Source of the DNA: Bacteroidales bacterium
Lineage (GTDB): Bacteria; Bacteroidota; Bacteroidia; Bacteroidales; JAADJA01
DNA length: 64,000 bases
Direction: 5' to 3'
Assembly: GCA_020052415.1 (NCBI GenBank)
Contig: JAGVPB010000030.1
Coordinates: 1-64,000, forward strand
In this document: one piece after another, positions 1 to 7,293 of the stretch
Layout: each line of letters opens with the position of its first letter
Numbering within the stretch: the stretch's first letter is position 1
Notes under the pieces: generated by a model
What the model was told of the DNA's origin: nothing
Seen by the model: only the letters and a program-made list of their open reading frames with translations
The model's database searches: none
Position numbers and translations under genes: made by a program

Positions 1-166
1 AATTTCTTACTTTGGTTAATGCCGTGTAGATTTATGTTATAGTCCATCATGTCAAGCTGTATAAATACATGGACTATTACATAAATCACTTCGGTATTAG
101 TTATCTTTTTGAATACTTCCCGAAAACATTTCAGAGGTATTTCTGTTGGAATAATAAAGCAACGAT

Positions 167-562
167 TTGACTGAAAAAATAATACTTTTCGATGCAGAAT
201 GTAGCCTTTGTCATTGGTCGGTCAGCTTTATTCAGAAGCGTGATCACAAAAATCTGTTCAGCTATGTTTCTCTGAAAAACCGCAAGGCTGATGATTTACT
301 GAGGTATGCCCGGATCAACGTGGCTGGATTGGATTCTGTGATATACCTTGAAAATGATATGGCATTTGTAAAATCTGAGGCCTTTTTCAGAATTGCAAAT
401 GTAATGGGTGGTTCATACAAACTGGTTAATATCTTCAGAATTCTTCCGTTAAAATTTACTGATGGCATTTATAATTTTATTGCGCGCAACCGGCTCAGGT
501 GGTTTGGAAAAAGGGTGCAGTGTAATTGTTCGGTTTCAAACAGAGGATCAAATCAAAATTAA
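167..562 (+). CDS. DCC-family thiol-disulfide oxidoreductase-like protein (DUF393)
   Basis: A 131-residue protein whose N-terminus carries the family signature: a beta strand followed by DAECSLCH, matching the D-x-x-C-x-x-C pattern that names the DCC (DUF393) family. Family members are predicted thiol-disulfide oxidoreductases with a thioredoxin-like fold; substrates are mostly unknown. The start is TTG at 167: the frame is closed by TAA at 155-157 and there is no ATG before the motif, so no longer start is possible. The gene stands alone, and its stop codon overlaps the stop of a barrel remnant on the other strand. A C-terminal cysteine pair (CNC) is also present. The family call is firm, the function unknown. 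Confidence 0.85.
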   Translation: MTEKIILFDAECSLCHWSVSFIQKRDHKNLFSYVSLKNRKADDLLRYARINVAGLDSVIYLENDMAFVKSEAFFRIANVMGGSYKLVNIFRILPLKFTDGIYNFIARNRLRWFGKRVQCNCSVSNRGSNQN

Positions 563-777
563 TTCTGCACCTGCTGTTTTCTTGATGTTCTGATCTGGAA
601 GATCAGATTAGCATAAATAATATTTCTCTCGTAAGAGGGATTGCCTTCCCAATCAAGTACTTTATCAGGGATAATGGAATAAGTTACATCAAGGCCAACG
701 AATTTATATTTGAATCCAAAACCCAGGTTGAAATATTTGCGACCTCCTTGTATTTTATGGTTGTTGAAAATATTTCT
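559..777 (-). pseudogene. C-terminal remnant of an outer-membrane beta-barrel (PorV-like)
   Basis: Reading the minus strand gives 72 uninterrupted codons ending in TAA at 559-561, with no ATG, GTG or TTG start in frame. An in-frame stop lies directly upstream at 778-780. The peptide has alternating beta-barrel strands (GGRKYFNLGFGFKYKF, GLDVTYSI, ANLIFQI), which resembles the last strands of PorV/DUF3308-type Bacteroidota barrels. The upstream part is missing and replaced by AT-rich and repeat-word sequence. I read it as the 3' end of a decayed or deleted barrel gene. The PorV assignment is by motif feel only; PorP/SprF-like barrels are an alternative. Confidence 0.6.
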
Positions 778-782
778 TTAAG

Positions 783-1006
783 CTAAAACAGTGAAATTAA
801 AATTGGAACTTTAAACCTGGAACCATGAGTCCACTCCAAAAACTCATTTTTCGTCGTTATTAAAGTATTAAAGCAATCCGTGTGCATTGTAAATCAACAG
901 ATTGCTTCAGGCTCCGCCTTCGCAATGACGTTAGGCAACTCTTTTTGAAGTGGGCTCAGCCTGGAACCATGAACCTTGAACCATGAACTTGGAGCCTTTA
1001 ACCAAC
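783..1006. repeat. Gene-free spacer with GAACC-type repeat words
   Basis: No coding signal is seen. The spacer contains degenerate repeated words of the form ctGGAACCATGAACCTTGAACC at 961-990 and a related run near 811-830, plus GATTGCTTCAGGCTCCGCC-like text near 900. The same word class recurs at about 22.5, 26.1, 39.4-39.6, 40.3 and 45.6 kb. Confidence 0.6.
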
Positions 1007-2380
1007 TCATTCCGGAACCTGGCACTGCTTACCCTGGTTACCAAGCCATATATCATTTTTATCAGGGTTGTTTAACTGGCCGTTCAAATTGTAATCACCC
1101 GACAAATAACCATCCTTCCCAACAAACAGCGACCAGAAGCTGTTTTTATCCGACAAGTCAATTGTTCCGTCTGCATTTCCATCGCCGCCTGCCATTCCCC
1201 ATAATCCTGGAAAATCTGTTTCCAGTTGAACAGAACCGTTTAATCCGCCATAAATCTTATTGGCCGTATTTGAAAAATTATAGGTGTGAAGCCCGGCAAC
1301 TTCTGTAACAGGTGAGGCAGACATAATTCCCAGATGGTTGCGATGCCACAGCACCACAAACAAATTCTGGTTTACCATCACCGGGAAGGTCATCCGGCCG
1401 GATCCATCCAGCCCGACTACCGAGCCATCATTAAGCAGAAAACCAGCCTGTCGTCCGATGGTTGTTGCAGCGGTAGCGGCCTCTGCGGTAGCCGCATCTC
1501 TCAGTTCAACCAAAATCCAATCTACAACCTGGGCGTTTGGAATGAAAGGAACACTTTCAGGCCCGCCATAATTCCAGGGAATTGTATTGTATGGCTGGTT
1601 CAGGGGAATAAGATCAGGATTCAAAGATGTTGACATTAAACCATTTCCGGCATAAGGCCCATGCATAAATGCGGTAAGGTCAAGCTCCACGGGGTTATAG
1701 ATCAGTTCAAGGTCATCAAAATAGGCAGTGCTTCCCACATGAGCCACAGTTCCGCCCGAGCTTAAAACAAACAATATATATTGGGGTGTATTGCTGTTAA
1801 AGTAGTTAAACGGAGCAGAGAACCTTGTCCATACAGAAGTCAGATTTGGAATATCCACCTGTGCTAATGCGATCCAGTTTGACTGGGCAACATCAGGTAT
1901 TTTAGCGGTTCCGGTATGAAGTACGGCCTTAACCTGGGCAATGTCGCCGGAAACAGGCGTGAATTTTGCCCAGAAAACAATGCTGTCGGGTTTTTGAGTA
2001 AAAGGCGTGTTCCATTGGGCGTTCGCTATATTTGTGAAAACATAGCCATTGTTCGGATTGAGGTCGGAATGTACCTGCCCATTGGTCAGTGTGCCGGCAG
2101 CGACAATAGTCAGAACAGATGCATTATACAGGTTTACGGAATAGGAACCGCTGTGGGCATTGGTACTCTGAGCCCAGACGTAAGGGGCAAAACCGTTTAG
2201 CGTTCCGTTATCTGAAGTTTTAATGGAACTCCATTCTGTGGGTTCAGGAACGGAAAGGCCGACATTCTCCCAAAGCTCAAAGCCGGCATTTTCAGGCTGC
2301 TGCTGGCTAAATACAAAAGTGATTGCCGACAGGCTGCAGGCCACAGTTATCAAAATTTTATTTATTGCAGATATTCTCAT
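1007..2380 (-). CDS. Secreted PCMD-like protein with dockerin-like C-terminus
   Basis: A 457-residue exported protein with a signal peptide at residues 1-25 (hydrophobic stretch then FVFSQQ). Residues about 26-232 resemble the putative carbohydrate-metabolism/PCMD beta-sandwich (GFELWE start, AYFDDLELIYN end). A middle region about 233-395 carries the conserved Bacteroidota pattern ELRDA...GRQAGFLLNDGS...VVLWHRNHLGIMSA. The last 60 residues hold two dockerin-type calcium loops (DGNADGTIDLSDKN and DYNLNGQLNNPDKN) and end in QVPE, not in a T9SS sorting domain. It lies 10 nt downstream of a paralogue (2391-3341) with about half-identical N-terminal domain, so the pair arose by tandem duplication and probably shares a transcript. 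Molecular role unknown; surface or secreted location is inferred. Confidence 0.8.
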   Translation of the reverse strand: MRISAINKILITVACSLSAITFVFSQQQPENAGFELWENVGLSVPEPTEWSSIKTSDNGTLNGFAPYVWAQSTNAHSGSYSVNLYNASVLTIVAAGTLTNGQVHSDLNPNNGYVFTNIANAQWNTPFTQKPDSIVFWAKFTPVSGDIAQVKAVLHTGTAKIPDVAQSNWIALAQVDIPNLTSVWTRFSAPFNYFNSNTPQYILFVLSSGGTVAHVGSTAYFDDLELIYNPVELDLTAFMHGPYAGNGLMSTSLNPDLIPLNQPYNTIPWNYGGPESVPFIPNAQVVDWILVELRDAATAEAATAATTIGRQAGFLLNDGSVVGLDGSGRMTFPVMVNQNLFVVLWHRNHLGIMSASPVTEVAGLHTYNFSNTANKIYGGLNGSVQLETDFPGLWGMAGGDGNADGTIDLSDKNSFWSLFVGKDGYLSGDYNLNGQLNNPDKNDIWLGNQGKQCQVPE

Positions 2381-2390
2381 GAGGATAAAA

Positions 2391-3341
2391 TTATCTTATT
2401 ATAAATTTTTTCGAAAAAGTAAAGGACGCATTCTGAATTTTACAAATATAAATACCGGCAGGAACATTTAACTGTACCCTGACCAATTCTTCAGGTATGA
2501 TTTGCCGTGTATATATAACCCTTCCAGTTAAATCCAAAATCTCAAGATTAAAATTATCCTGTAGATGTTTTGAGTTCATTTTGATGATCAGTTCCTTACC
2601 GGACCAATAAATATTAAAGTTGCTTTCGGTAAGGGTTTGAACCGATGTGTTATTATAGATCAATTCGAAGTCATCGAGATACATTATGCTTCCAACCTGT
2701 GAATTTTGAGCATCTCCAGCGTACATGGCAAATAAAATATATTCAGGAGTGTTTGTGCTGAGGTACTGGAAAGGGGCGCTATGACGTGTCCAGTCATTCA
2801 TTGGGTTGGGTAAATCAATATTGGCAACTGCAATCCAGTTGGTTTGGGCGGGATCGGCGATTTTTGCCGTGTCGGTATGTAAAATGGCAATCACATGCGC
2901 AATATCATTTTCAAACGGGAAGAATTTCGCCCAGACCGTCAGGCTGTCGGGTTTATCAGTGAAAGAAGTGTTAAACTCAGGAAGTGAATCTATAGTAAAA
3001 ACATATGCATCTGCCGGATCAATGACCGCATGAACTCTTCCGTTGGTCAGTGTGCCAGGAGCGACAAGCGTTAAAATAGGTTCATTAAATAATTTAATTG
3101 AATACATTCCTGAATGAGCATCGGTGCTTTGCTCCCATACCACGGGTATGACCTCATTGATCATATCGCCTCCATCGGAGGTCTTAAGGGAATTCCAGTC
3201 AACCGGTTCCAGTGTATCCGGGCCAAACCCGACCTGTTCCCAGAGTTCAAATCCGGGATTCTCCGGCTGCTGTTGTGCAATGGCTCGATTTATACCAGAC
3301 AGGATTATAACTAACCCAAAGAGAAAAAGCTTCTTTTTCAT
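2391..3341 (-). CDS. Secreted PCMD-like protein with T9SS type A sorting domain
   Basis: A 316-residue exported protein. I choose the ATG at 3341 over the upstream one at 3389 because it gives a clean signal peptide (MKKKLFLFGLVIILSG) and has GGGAG about 9 nt upstream. Residues about 22-235 are a beta-sandwich domain paralogous to the next gene (GFELWE, AHSGMYS, YLDDFELIYN). The final ~75 residues look like a T9SS type A sorting domain: FNLEILDLTGRVIYTRQI, then VQLNVPAGIYICKIQN and a basic end (KKFIIR). Such domains direct export through the type IX system to the cell surface. Function of the sandwich domain is unknown. Confidence 0.82.
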   Translation of the reverse strand: MKKKLFLFGLVIILSGINRAIAQQQPENPGFELWEQVGFGPDTLEPVDWNSLKTSDGGDMINEVIPVVWEQSTDAHSGMYSIKLFNEPILTLVAPGTLTNGRVHAVIDPADAYVFTIDSLPEFNTSFTDKPDSLTVWAKFFPFENDIAHVIAILHTDTAKIADPAQTNWIAVANIDLPNPMNDWTRHSAPFQYLSTNTPEYILFAMYAGDAQNSQVGSIMYLDDFELIYNNTSVQTLTESNFNIYWSGKELIIKMNSKHLQDNFNLEILDLTGRVIYTRQIIPEELVRVQLNVPAGIYICKIQNASFTFSKKFIIR

Positions 3342-3393
3342 AACAGTAATCTCCCATTTAAATAACCGGACAAATATATCAATAATCAACTAT

Positions 3394-5169
3394 TTATTCG
3401 TCTGAAAATTCCCGGAGCAGTTTACGATAAGCGGAGAAAACATTAGCTCTTGATACAAAGCCAAGATATTTGCCGTCCCTGATCACCGGCAGGTTATAAT
3501 GTTCAGATTCGCCGAATTTTTTTGCAATGTCTTCCATTGATTCATCAGGATCAACATGTGGCTCAGGCATAAACATCAAATCCCTGATGAAAGTGGTTTC
3601 GTACAGTTCACGCTCAAAAATTATATTCCTGATCTCATTAATAAAGATGACTCCCTGAAAATTATTTTCATTATCCACTACCGGAAATACATTGCGCTGT
3701 GATTTTGTAACAACCTTAACGAGGTCACCTAAGGTGGCATTCACGTCAATGGTAAGAAAATTTGTTTCGAGAAGGCTTTTCACCTTCATGAGCGAAAGCA
3801 TGGCTTTATCTTTATCATGGGTGAAAAGTTCTCCGCGCTGTGCAAGCCGTTTTGTGTAGAGTGAATGGGGTTCAAAATAATTGATGGTAATGAAAGAAAT
3901 GGTCGAAGTAATGATCAGCGGTGTCAGCAGCTCATAACCTCCGGTAATTTCAGCGATGAGAAAAATTCCGGTCAGCGGAGCATGCATTACGCCGGACATC
4001 ATGCCGGCCATGCCCACAAGGGCGAAATTGCTTTCCGAAACCTGTAAAAACGTAAACTGGTTCAGGACTTTAGCAATAAAAAAACCTGCTATGCCGCCCA
4101 TGAACAGGGATGGTGCAAATATTCCACCGACACCGCCGCTGCCGGTGGTTACAGCGGTTGCTACAGCCTTGAAAATGAGTATTGAGGAAATTACGATCAA
4201 TAAAAACCAATATTCATCTTTTAAGCCGTAAAACAAGTCCTGGTTTATCAGTTCATTACCGTTGCCTTTTAAAACTTCCTGCAGTACCGGGTAACCTTCG
4301 CCGAAAAGTGACGGGAATACAAAAATCAACAAACCAAGGATCGTCCCGCCAAATATGATCCGTAAATAGTTATTTTTAATTTTTTTGAACCTGTCTTCGA
4401 CAAAGACTGTCGTACGGGTAAAATAAACAGAAGCGAGGCCTGTGAATATCCCCAGAATGATAAATAGCGGAATCTGGTTTAATACAAAAGGATCGGAAGG
4501 CTCAAACAAAAAGAGCACACTTCTGCCGCTGAGAAAATATGCGATGGTGGCTCCTGTAACCGCGGAGATCAGTAATGGAATCAGTGCGGTTATTGTCAGG
4601 TCAATCATGAGCACTTCAATTGCGAAGACAACTGCTGCTATGGGTGCCTTGAAAATACCGGCTATCGCTCCTGCCGCTCCGCAGCCAATCAGAACGATCA
4701 GCGTTTTGTGATTCATCCTGAACAACCTGCCCAGTGTGGAACCAATAGCAGAACCGGTAAGGACGATCGGTGCTTCAAGTCCGACGGAGCCGCCGAAAGC
4801 CACTGTAAGAGTGCTCCCGACCATTGAAGACCAGGTGTTGTGCCCTTCAAGAACTCCGTTGCGTTTGGATATGGCATAAAGTATCCGGCTGATCCCGTGG
4901 CCAATGTTTTTTTTGAGGATGAACCTTACAAAAACCACTGTCAATACAATTCCCACCAGGGGCAGGGCAAGATAGAGAACGCTGCCGCGCTCAAATTGAA
5001 ATCCCCGGCTGACCAGATAAAATGTATAATGAACCGTGTTTTTGAGAATAACAGCAGCAATACCGCTCAATAATCCAATGATGATGCTTAACAGGAAAAC
5101 AAACTGGCTGTTTTTTATATGCCTGTTCTTCCAGGAAGCAAGCCGGAAAATAAACCGAGGTACCTTCAT
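3394..5169 (-). CDS. ClC-family chloride channel/transporter with CBS pair
   Basis: A 591-residue membrane protein with about ten hydrophobic segments followed by two CBS domains (about 455-590). The ClC signature motifs are visible: GHGIS (selectivity-filter serine region), GGSVGLEAPIV (counterpart of GREGP, keeping the gating glutamate) and GSGGVGGIFAPS (GxFxP). Family members move chloride, either as channels or as chloride/proton exchangers. The C-terminal CBS pair normally senses adenine nucleotides. It stands alone, and a TACTTTTGC element lies 22 nt upstream. I could not decide channel versus exchanger because the internal proton glutamate cannot be placed safely by eye. Confidence 0.93.
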   Translation of the reverse strand: MKVPRFIFRLASWKNRHIKNSQFVFLLSIIIGLLSGIAAVILKNTVHYTFYLVSRGFQFERGSVLYLALPLVGIVLTVVFVRFILKKNIGHGISRILYAISKRNGVLEGHNTWSSMVGSTLTVAFGGSVGLEAPIVLTGSAIGSTLGRLFRMNHKTLIVLIGCGAAGAIAGIFKAPIAAVVFAIEVLMIDLTITALIPLLISAVTGATIAYFLSGRSVLFLFEPSDPFVLNQIPLFIILGIFTGLASVYFTRTTVFVEDRFKKIKNNYLRIIFGGTILGLLIFVFPSLFGEGYPVLQEVLKGNGNELINQDLFYGLKDEYWFLLIVISSILIFKAVATAVTTGSGGVGGIFAPSLFMGGIAGFFIAKVLNQFTFLQVSESNFALVGMAGMMSGVMHAPLTGIFLIAEITGGYELLTPLIITSTISFITINYFEPHSLYTKRLAQRGELFTHDKDKAMLSLMKVKSLLETNFLTIDVNATLGDLVKVVTKSQRNVFPVVDNENNFQGVIFINEIRNIIFERELYETTFIRDLMFMPEPHVDPDESMEDIAKKFGESEHYNLPVIRDGKYLGFVSRANVFSAYRKLLREFSDE

Positions 5170-5190
5170 CCGATCATCATAATTACAAAT

Positions 5191-5199
5191 GCAAAAGTA
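5191..5199 (-). promoter_or_regulatory. -7 element for the ClC gene
   Basis: Minus-strand TACTTTTGC matches the Bacteroidota -7 consensus TAnnTTTG and sits 22 nt before the ATG at 5169. No matching -33 element is clear. Confidence 0.5.
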
Positions 5200-5255
5200 A
5201 GAGAATGAAATTAAAAACTATTGACACCCGATTAAGGGTTTAAACCGGTTCGAAG

Positions 5256-5280
5256 TTCATCTCGCCGACGGCGAGATGAA
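5256..5280. repeat. 25-nt hairpin palindrome
   Basis: An 11-bp perfect inverted repeat (TTCATCTCGCC / GGCGAGATGAA) around a GAC loop, in the divergent spacer between the ClC gene and glutamine synthetase. It belongs to the class of short intergenic palindromes seen repeatedly in this window. It lies upstream of both genes, so it is not a terminator for either. Confidence 0.7.
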
Positions 5281-5338
5281 GTTTGAAGTGGAGTGCCTGA
5301 AAATCAGAAATAGGTATAAAATGGTTGAGAATATTTTT

Positions 5339-5347
5339 TAAGTTTGC
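5339..5347 (+). promoter_or_regulatory. -7 element for glutamine synthetase
   Basis: TAAGTTTGC fits TAnnTTTG exactly, 24 nt before the ATG at 5372. Confidence 0.55.
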
Positions 5348-5371
5348 GAACTTTATAACAATTTCAGGAAT

Positions 5372-6874
5372 ATGAACATTTATACTGATATGAACCCCAA
5401 TCACCTGGTTCAATATCTTAATAAACCGTCAGAAGATTTTACAAAGGCCGATCTGATCCGGTATATCGAAGATCATGATATTGCGATGATCAACTTCAGG
5501 TATTGTGGCTGGGACGGAAGGCTCAAAACATTGAATTTTGTCATTAACAGCAAGCAGCACCTCGAAAGTGTTTTATCTGCCGGTGAAAGGGTTGACGGTT
5601 CAAGCCTGTTCTCTTTTATCGAAGCCGGGTCAAGCGATCTTTATGTGATCCCCAGGTATAAAACAGCTTTTGTCAATCCGTTCTCAGATGTTCCGACTCT
5701 GGATATTTTGTGCTCCTTTTATAATAAGAATGGTGAACCTCTGGCAAGTTCGCCCCAATATATTCTTAAGAAGGCTCATCATGTTCTTCAGGAAAGAACC
5801 GGTTTTACCCTTGAAGCCATGGGCGAACTGGAATATTACATCATCAGTCGTAAAGGACAGCTATTCCAGGCAACAGATCAAAAGGGATATCATGAAGCCG
5901 AACCTTTTTCAAAATGGGGGAATTTCAGGCGGGAAGCCATGTTTGCTATATCTCAGGCGGGAGGATACATCAAATACGGACATTCGGAAGTGGGAAATTT
6001 CAGTATTGATGACATGGAATATGAGCAGAATGAAATAGAATTTCTTCCAAACAACATCGAAGATGCTGCCGATCAATTACTCGTTGCGAAATGGATTCTC
6101 AGGACAATGGCCTATAAACACGGAGTTACAGTCACCTTTGCTCCAAAGATCAATGCCGGTAAAGCGGGAAGCGGGCTGCACATCCATTCCCGGTTGATTA
6201 AGGACGGTAAAAACATGATGATCAAAGACGGAAAGCTTTCGGATATTGCGAAAAAAGCCATTGCCGGCTACCTTGATTTATCGCCCTCGCTCACCGCATT
6301 CGGCAATCTTAATCCAATGTCGTATTTCCGGCTGGTTCCTCACCAGGAAGCGCCGACAAATATTTGCTGGGGCGACAGGAACCGTTCGGTACTTGTAAGG
6401 GTTCCGCTTGGCTGGACAGGAAGGCTCGATATGATCATGGACGCCAATCCGAAGGAAAAGTCGTTTGATAAACAGTTTTTCGACCGGCAAACAGTAGAAC
6501 TGAGAAGCCCCGACGGCTCGGCAGATATTTATACTCTGATGGCTGGATTAGCTGTTGCCGCAAGGCATGGACTTGAGATGAAAAATGCGCTCGAATTTGC
6601 CGAAAAAACATACGTGGTTGTGAATATTTTTTCCGAAAAAAATAAGAAAAAGAAAAACGACCTGAAACATTTGCCTTCTTCATGCTGGGAATCTGGAAAT
6701 GCACTCGAAGAACAAAAGCATCAATACCTGAAGCACAATGTTTTTACCGAAGGTACCCTGAACGGGATCATCCATTACCTGCAAGGCTTTAACGATCAGC
6801 ATCTCAGAGACGAGATCAAAGATGACCCGGGAAAGTTGTTAGAGCTTGTTTCGAAGTATTTTCATTGCGGGTAA
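5372..6874 (+). CDS. glnA: Glutamine synthetase
   Basis: A 500-residue enzyme that joins ammonium to glutamate using ATP, the main route of nitrogen assimilation. The catalytic domain shows the ATP-binding region FAPKINAGKAGSGLHIHS (counterpart of the K-P...NGSGMHxH motif), the metal ligands in EYYI and NEIEF, and NRSVLVRVP (the NRSA-x-x-RIP motif). The N-terminal beta-grasp domain begins near residue 20. There is no adenylylation-type loop I can identify with certainty. The start at 5372 is favoured by CAGGA just upstream and the promoter at 5339. It is a single gene. Length fits GSI-type enzymes, not the larger GSIII. Confidence 0.92.
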   Translation: MNIYTDMNPNHLVQYLNKPSEDFTKADLIRYIEDHDIAMINFRYCGWDGRLKTLNFVINSKQHLESVLSAGERVDGSSLFSFIEAGSSDLYVIPRYKTAFVNPFSDVPTLDILCSFYNKNGEPLASSPQYILKKAHHVLQERTGFTLEAMGELEYYIISRKGQLFQATDQKGYHEAEPFSKWGNFRREAMFAISQAGGYIKYGHSEVGNFSIDDMEYEQNEIEFLPNNIEDAADQLLVAKWILRTMAYKHGVTVTFAPKINAGKAGSGLHIHSRLIKDGKNMMIKDGKLSDIAKKAIAGYLDLSPSLTAFGNLNPMSYFRLVPHQEAPTNICWGDRNRSVLVRVPLGWTGRLDMIMDANPKEKSFDKQFFDRQTVELRSPDGSADIYTLMAGLAVAARHGLEMKNALEFAEKTYVVVNIFSEKNKKKKNDLKHLPSSCWESGNALEEQKHQYLKHNVFTEGTLNGIIHYLQGFNDQHLRDEIKDDPGKLLELVSKYFHCG

Positions 6875-6979
6875 GCAGAATTTTTCCTGTTTTAGTAAAG
6901 AGGATACCAGGATTAAAACTTGAATATTAAAGGCACTGTGTAAGAGATAATAAGGTCCTTGCATTTTATAAAGTGATTT

Positions 6980-7091
6980 TTACTAAGGTTAGCGCAAAAA
7001 GGGAAATAAGGTTTTTTCGATATTTCAAGATTTCGTATTATTTCTGAATTTTACTTAAACCTTATTTTTATAATAATTTAAACCTTAGTAA
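6980..7091. repeat. Nested inverted repeat, 112 bp
   Basis: Outer arms TTACTAAGGTT (6980-6990) and AACCTTAGTAA (7081-7091) are perfect 11-bp inverted repeats. Inner arms AAATAAGGTTT (7004-7014) and AAACCTTATTT (7057-7067) are another perfect 11 bp. Nothing coding lies inside. The spacer 6875-7293 holds this element and the palindromes at 7173-7262. Confidence 0.75.
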
Positions 7092-7202
7092 TATATTGAA
7101 CCTGAAGAATCCAAACCTTATTACCTTATTACTTGAGACCACTCCGAAAAGTATGATATACAATTCTGTTTTGGACTAAAGTCCGCTGTGTCAGGGATTT
7201 AT

Positions 7203-7232
7203 AATAACCCCAGACTTAAGTCTGGGGTTATT
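7203..7232. terminator. Perfect 30-bp palindrome between convergent genes
   Basis: Each half reads AATAACCCCAGACTT and the whole 30 bp is self-complementary. It lies between the convergent ends of glutamine synthetase and the AOR gene, so it could act as a bidirectional terminator. Related palindromes flank it: GGACTAAAGTCC at 7173-7184 and GGGCTTAAACCC at 7251-7262. Confidence 0.5.
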
Positions 7233-7293
7233 GGAAATCAGTACATTAACGGGCTTAAACCCTGAATTCTTAACTTTTCAGGGTGGAACCAAT

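Noticed and set aside
1..166. A gene end at the left edge
   Set aside because: All three forward frames hit stops within 45 nt and none shows a recognisable motif.
1007..1308. Plus-strand frames at 976-1308 and 1334-1633
   Set aside because: They are out-of-frame shadows of the secreted protein on the minus strand, with no signal or motif.
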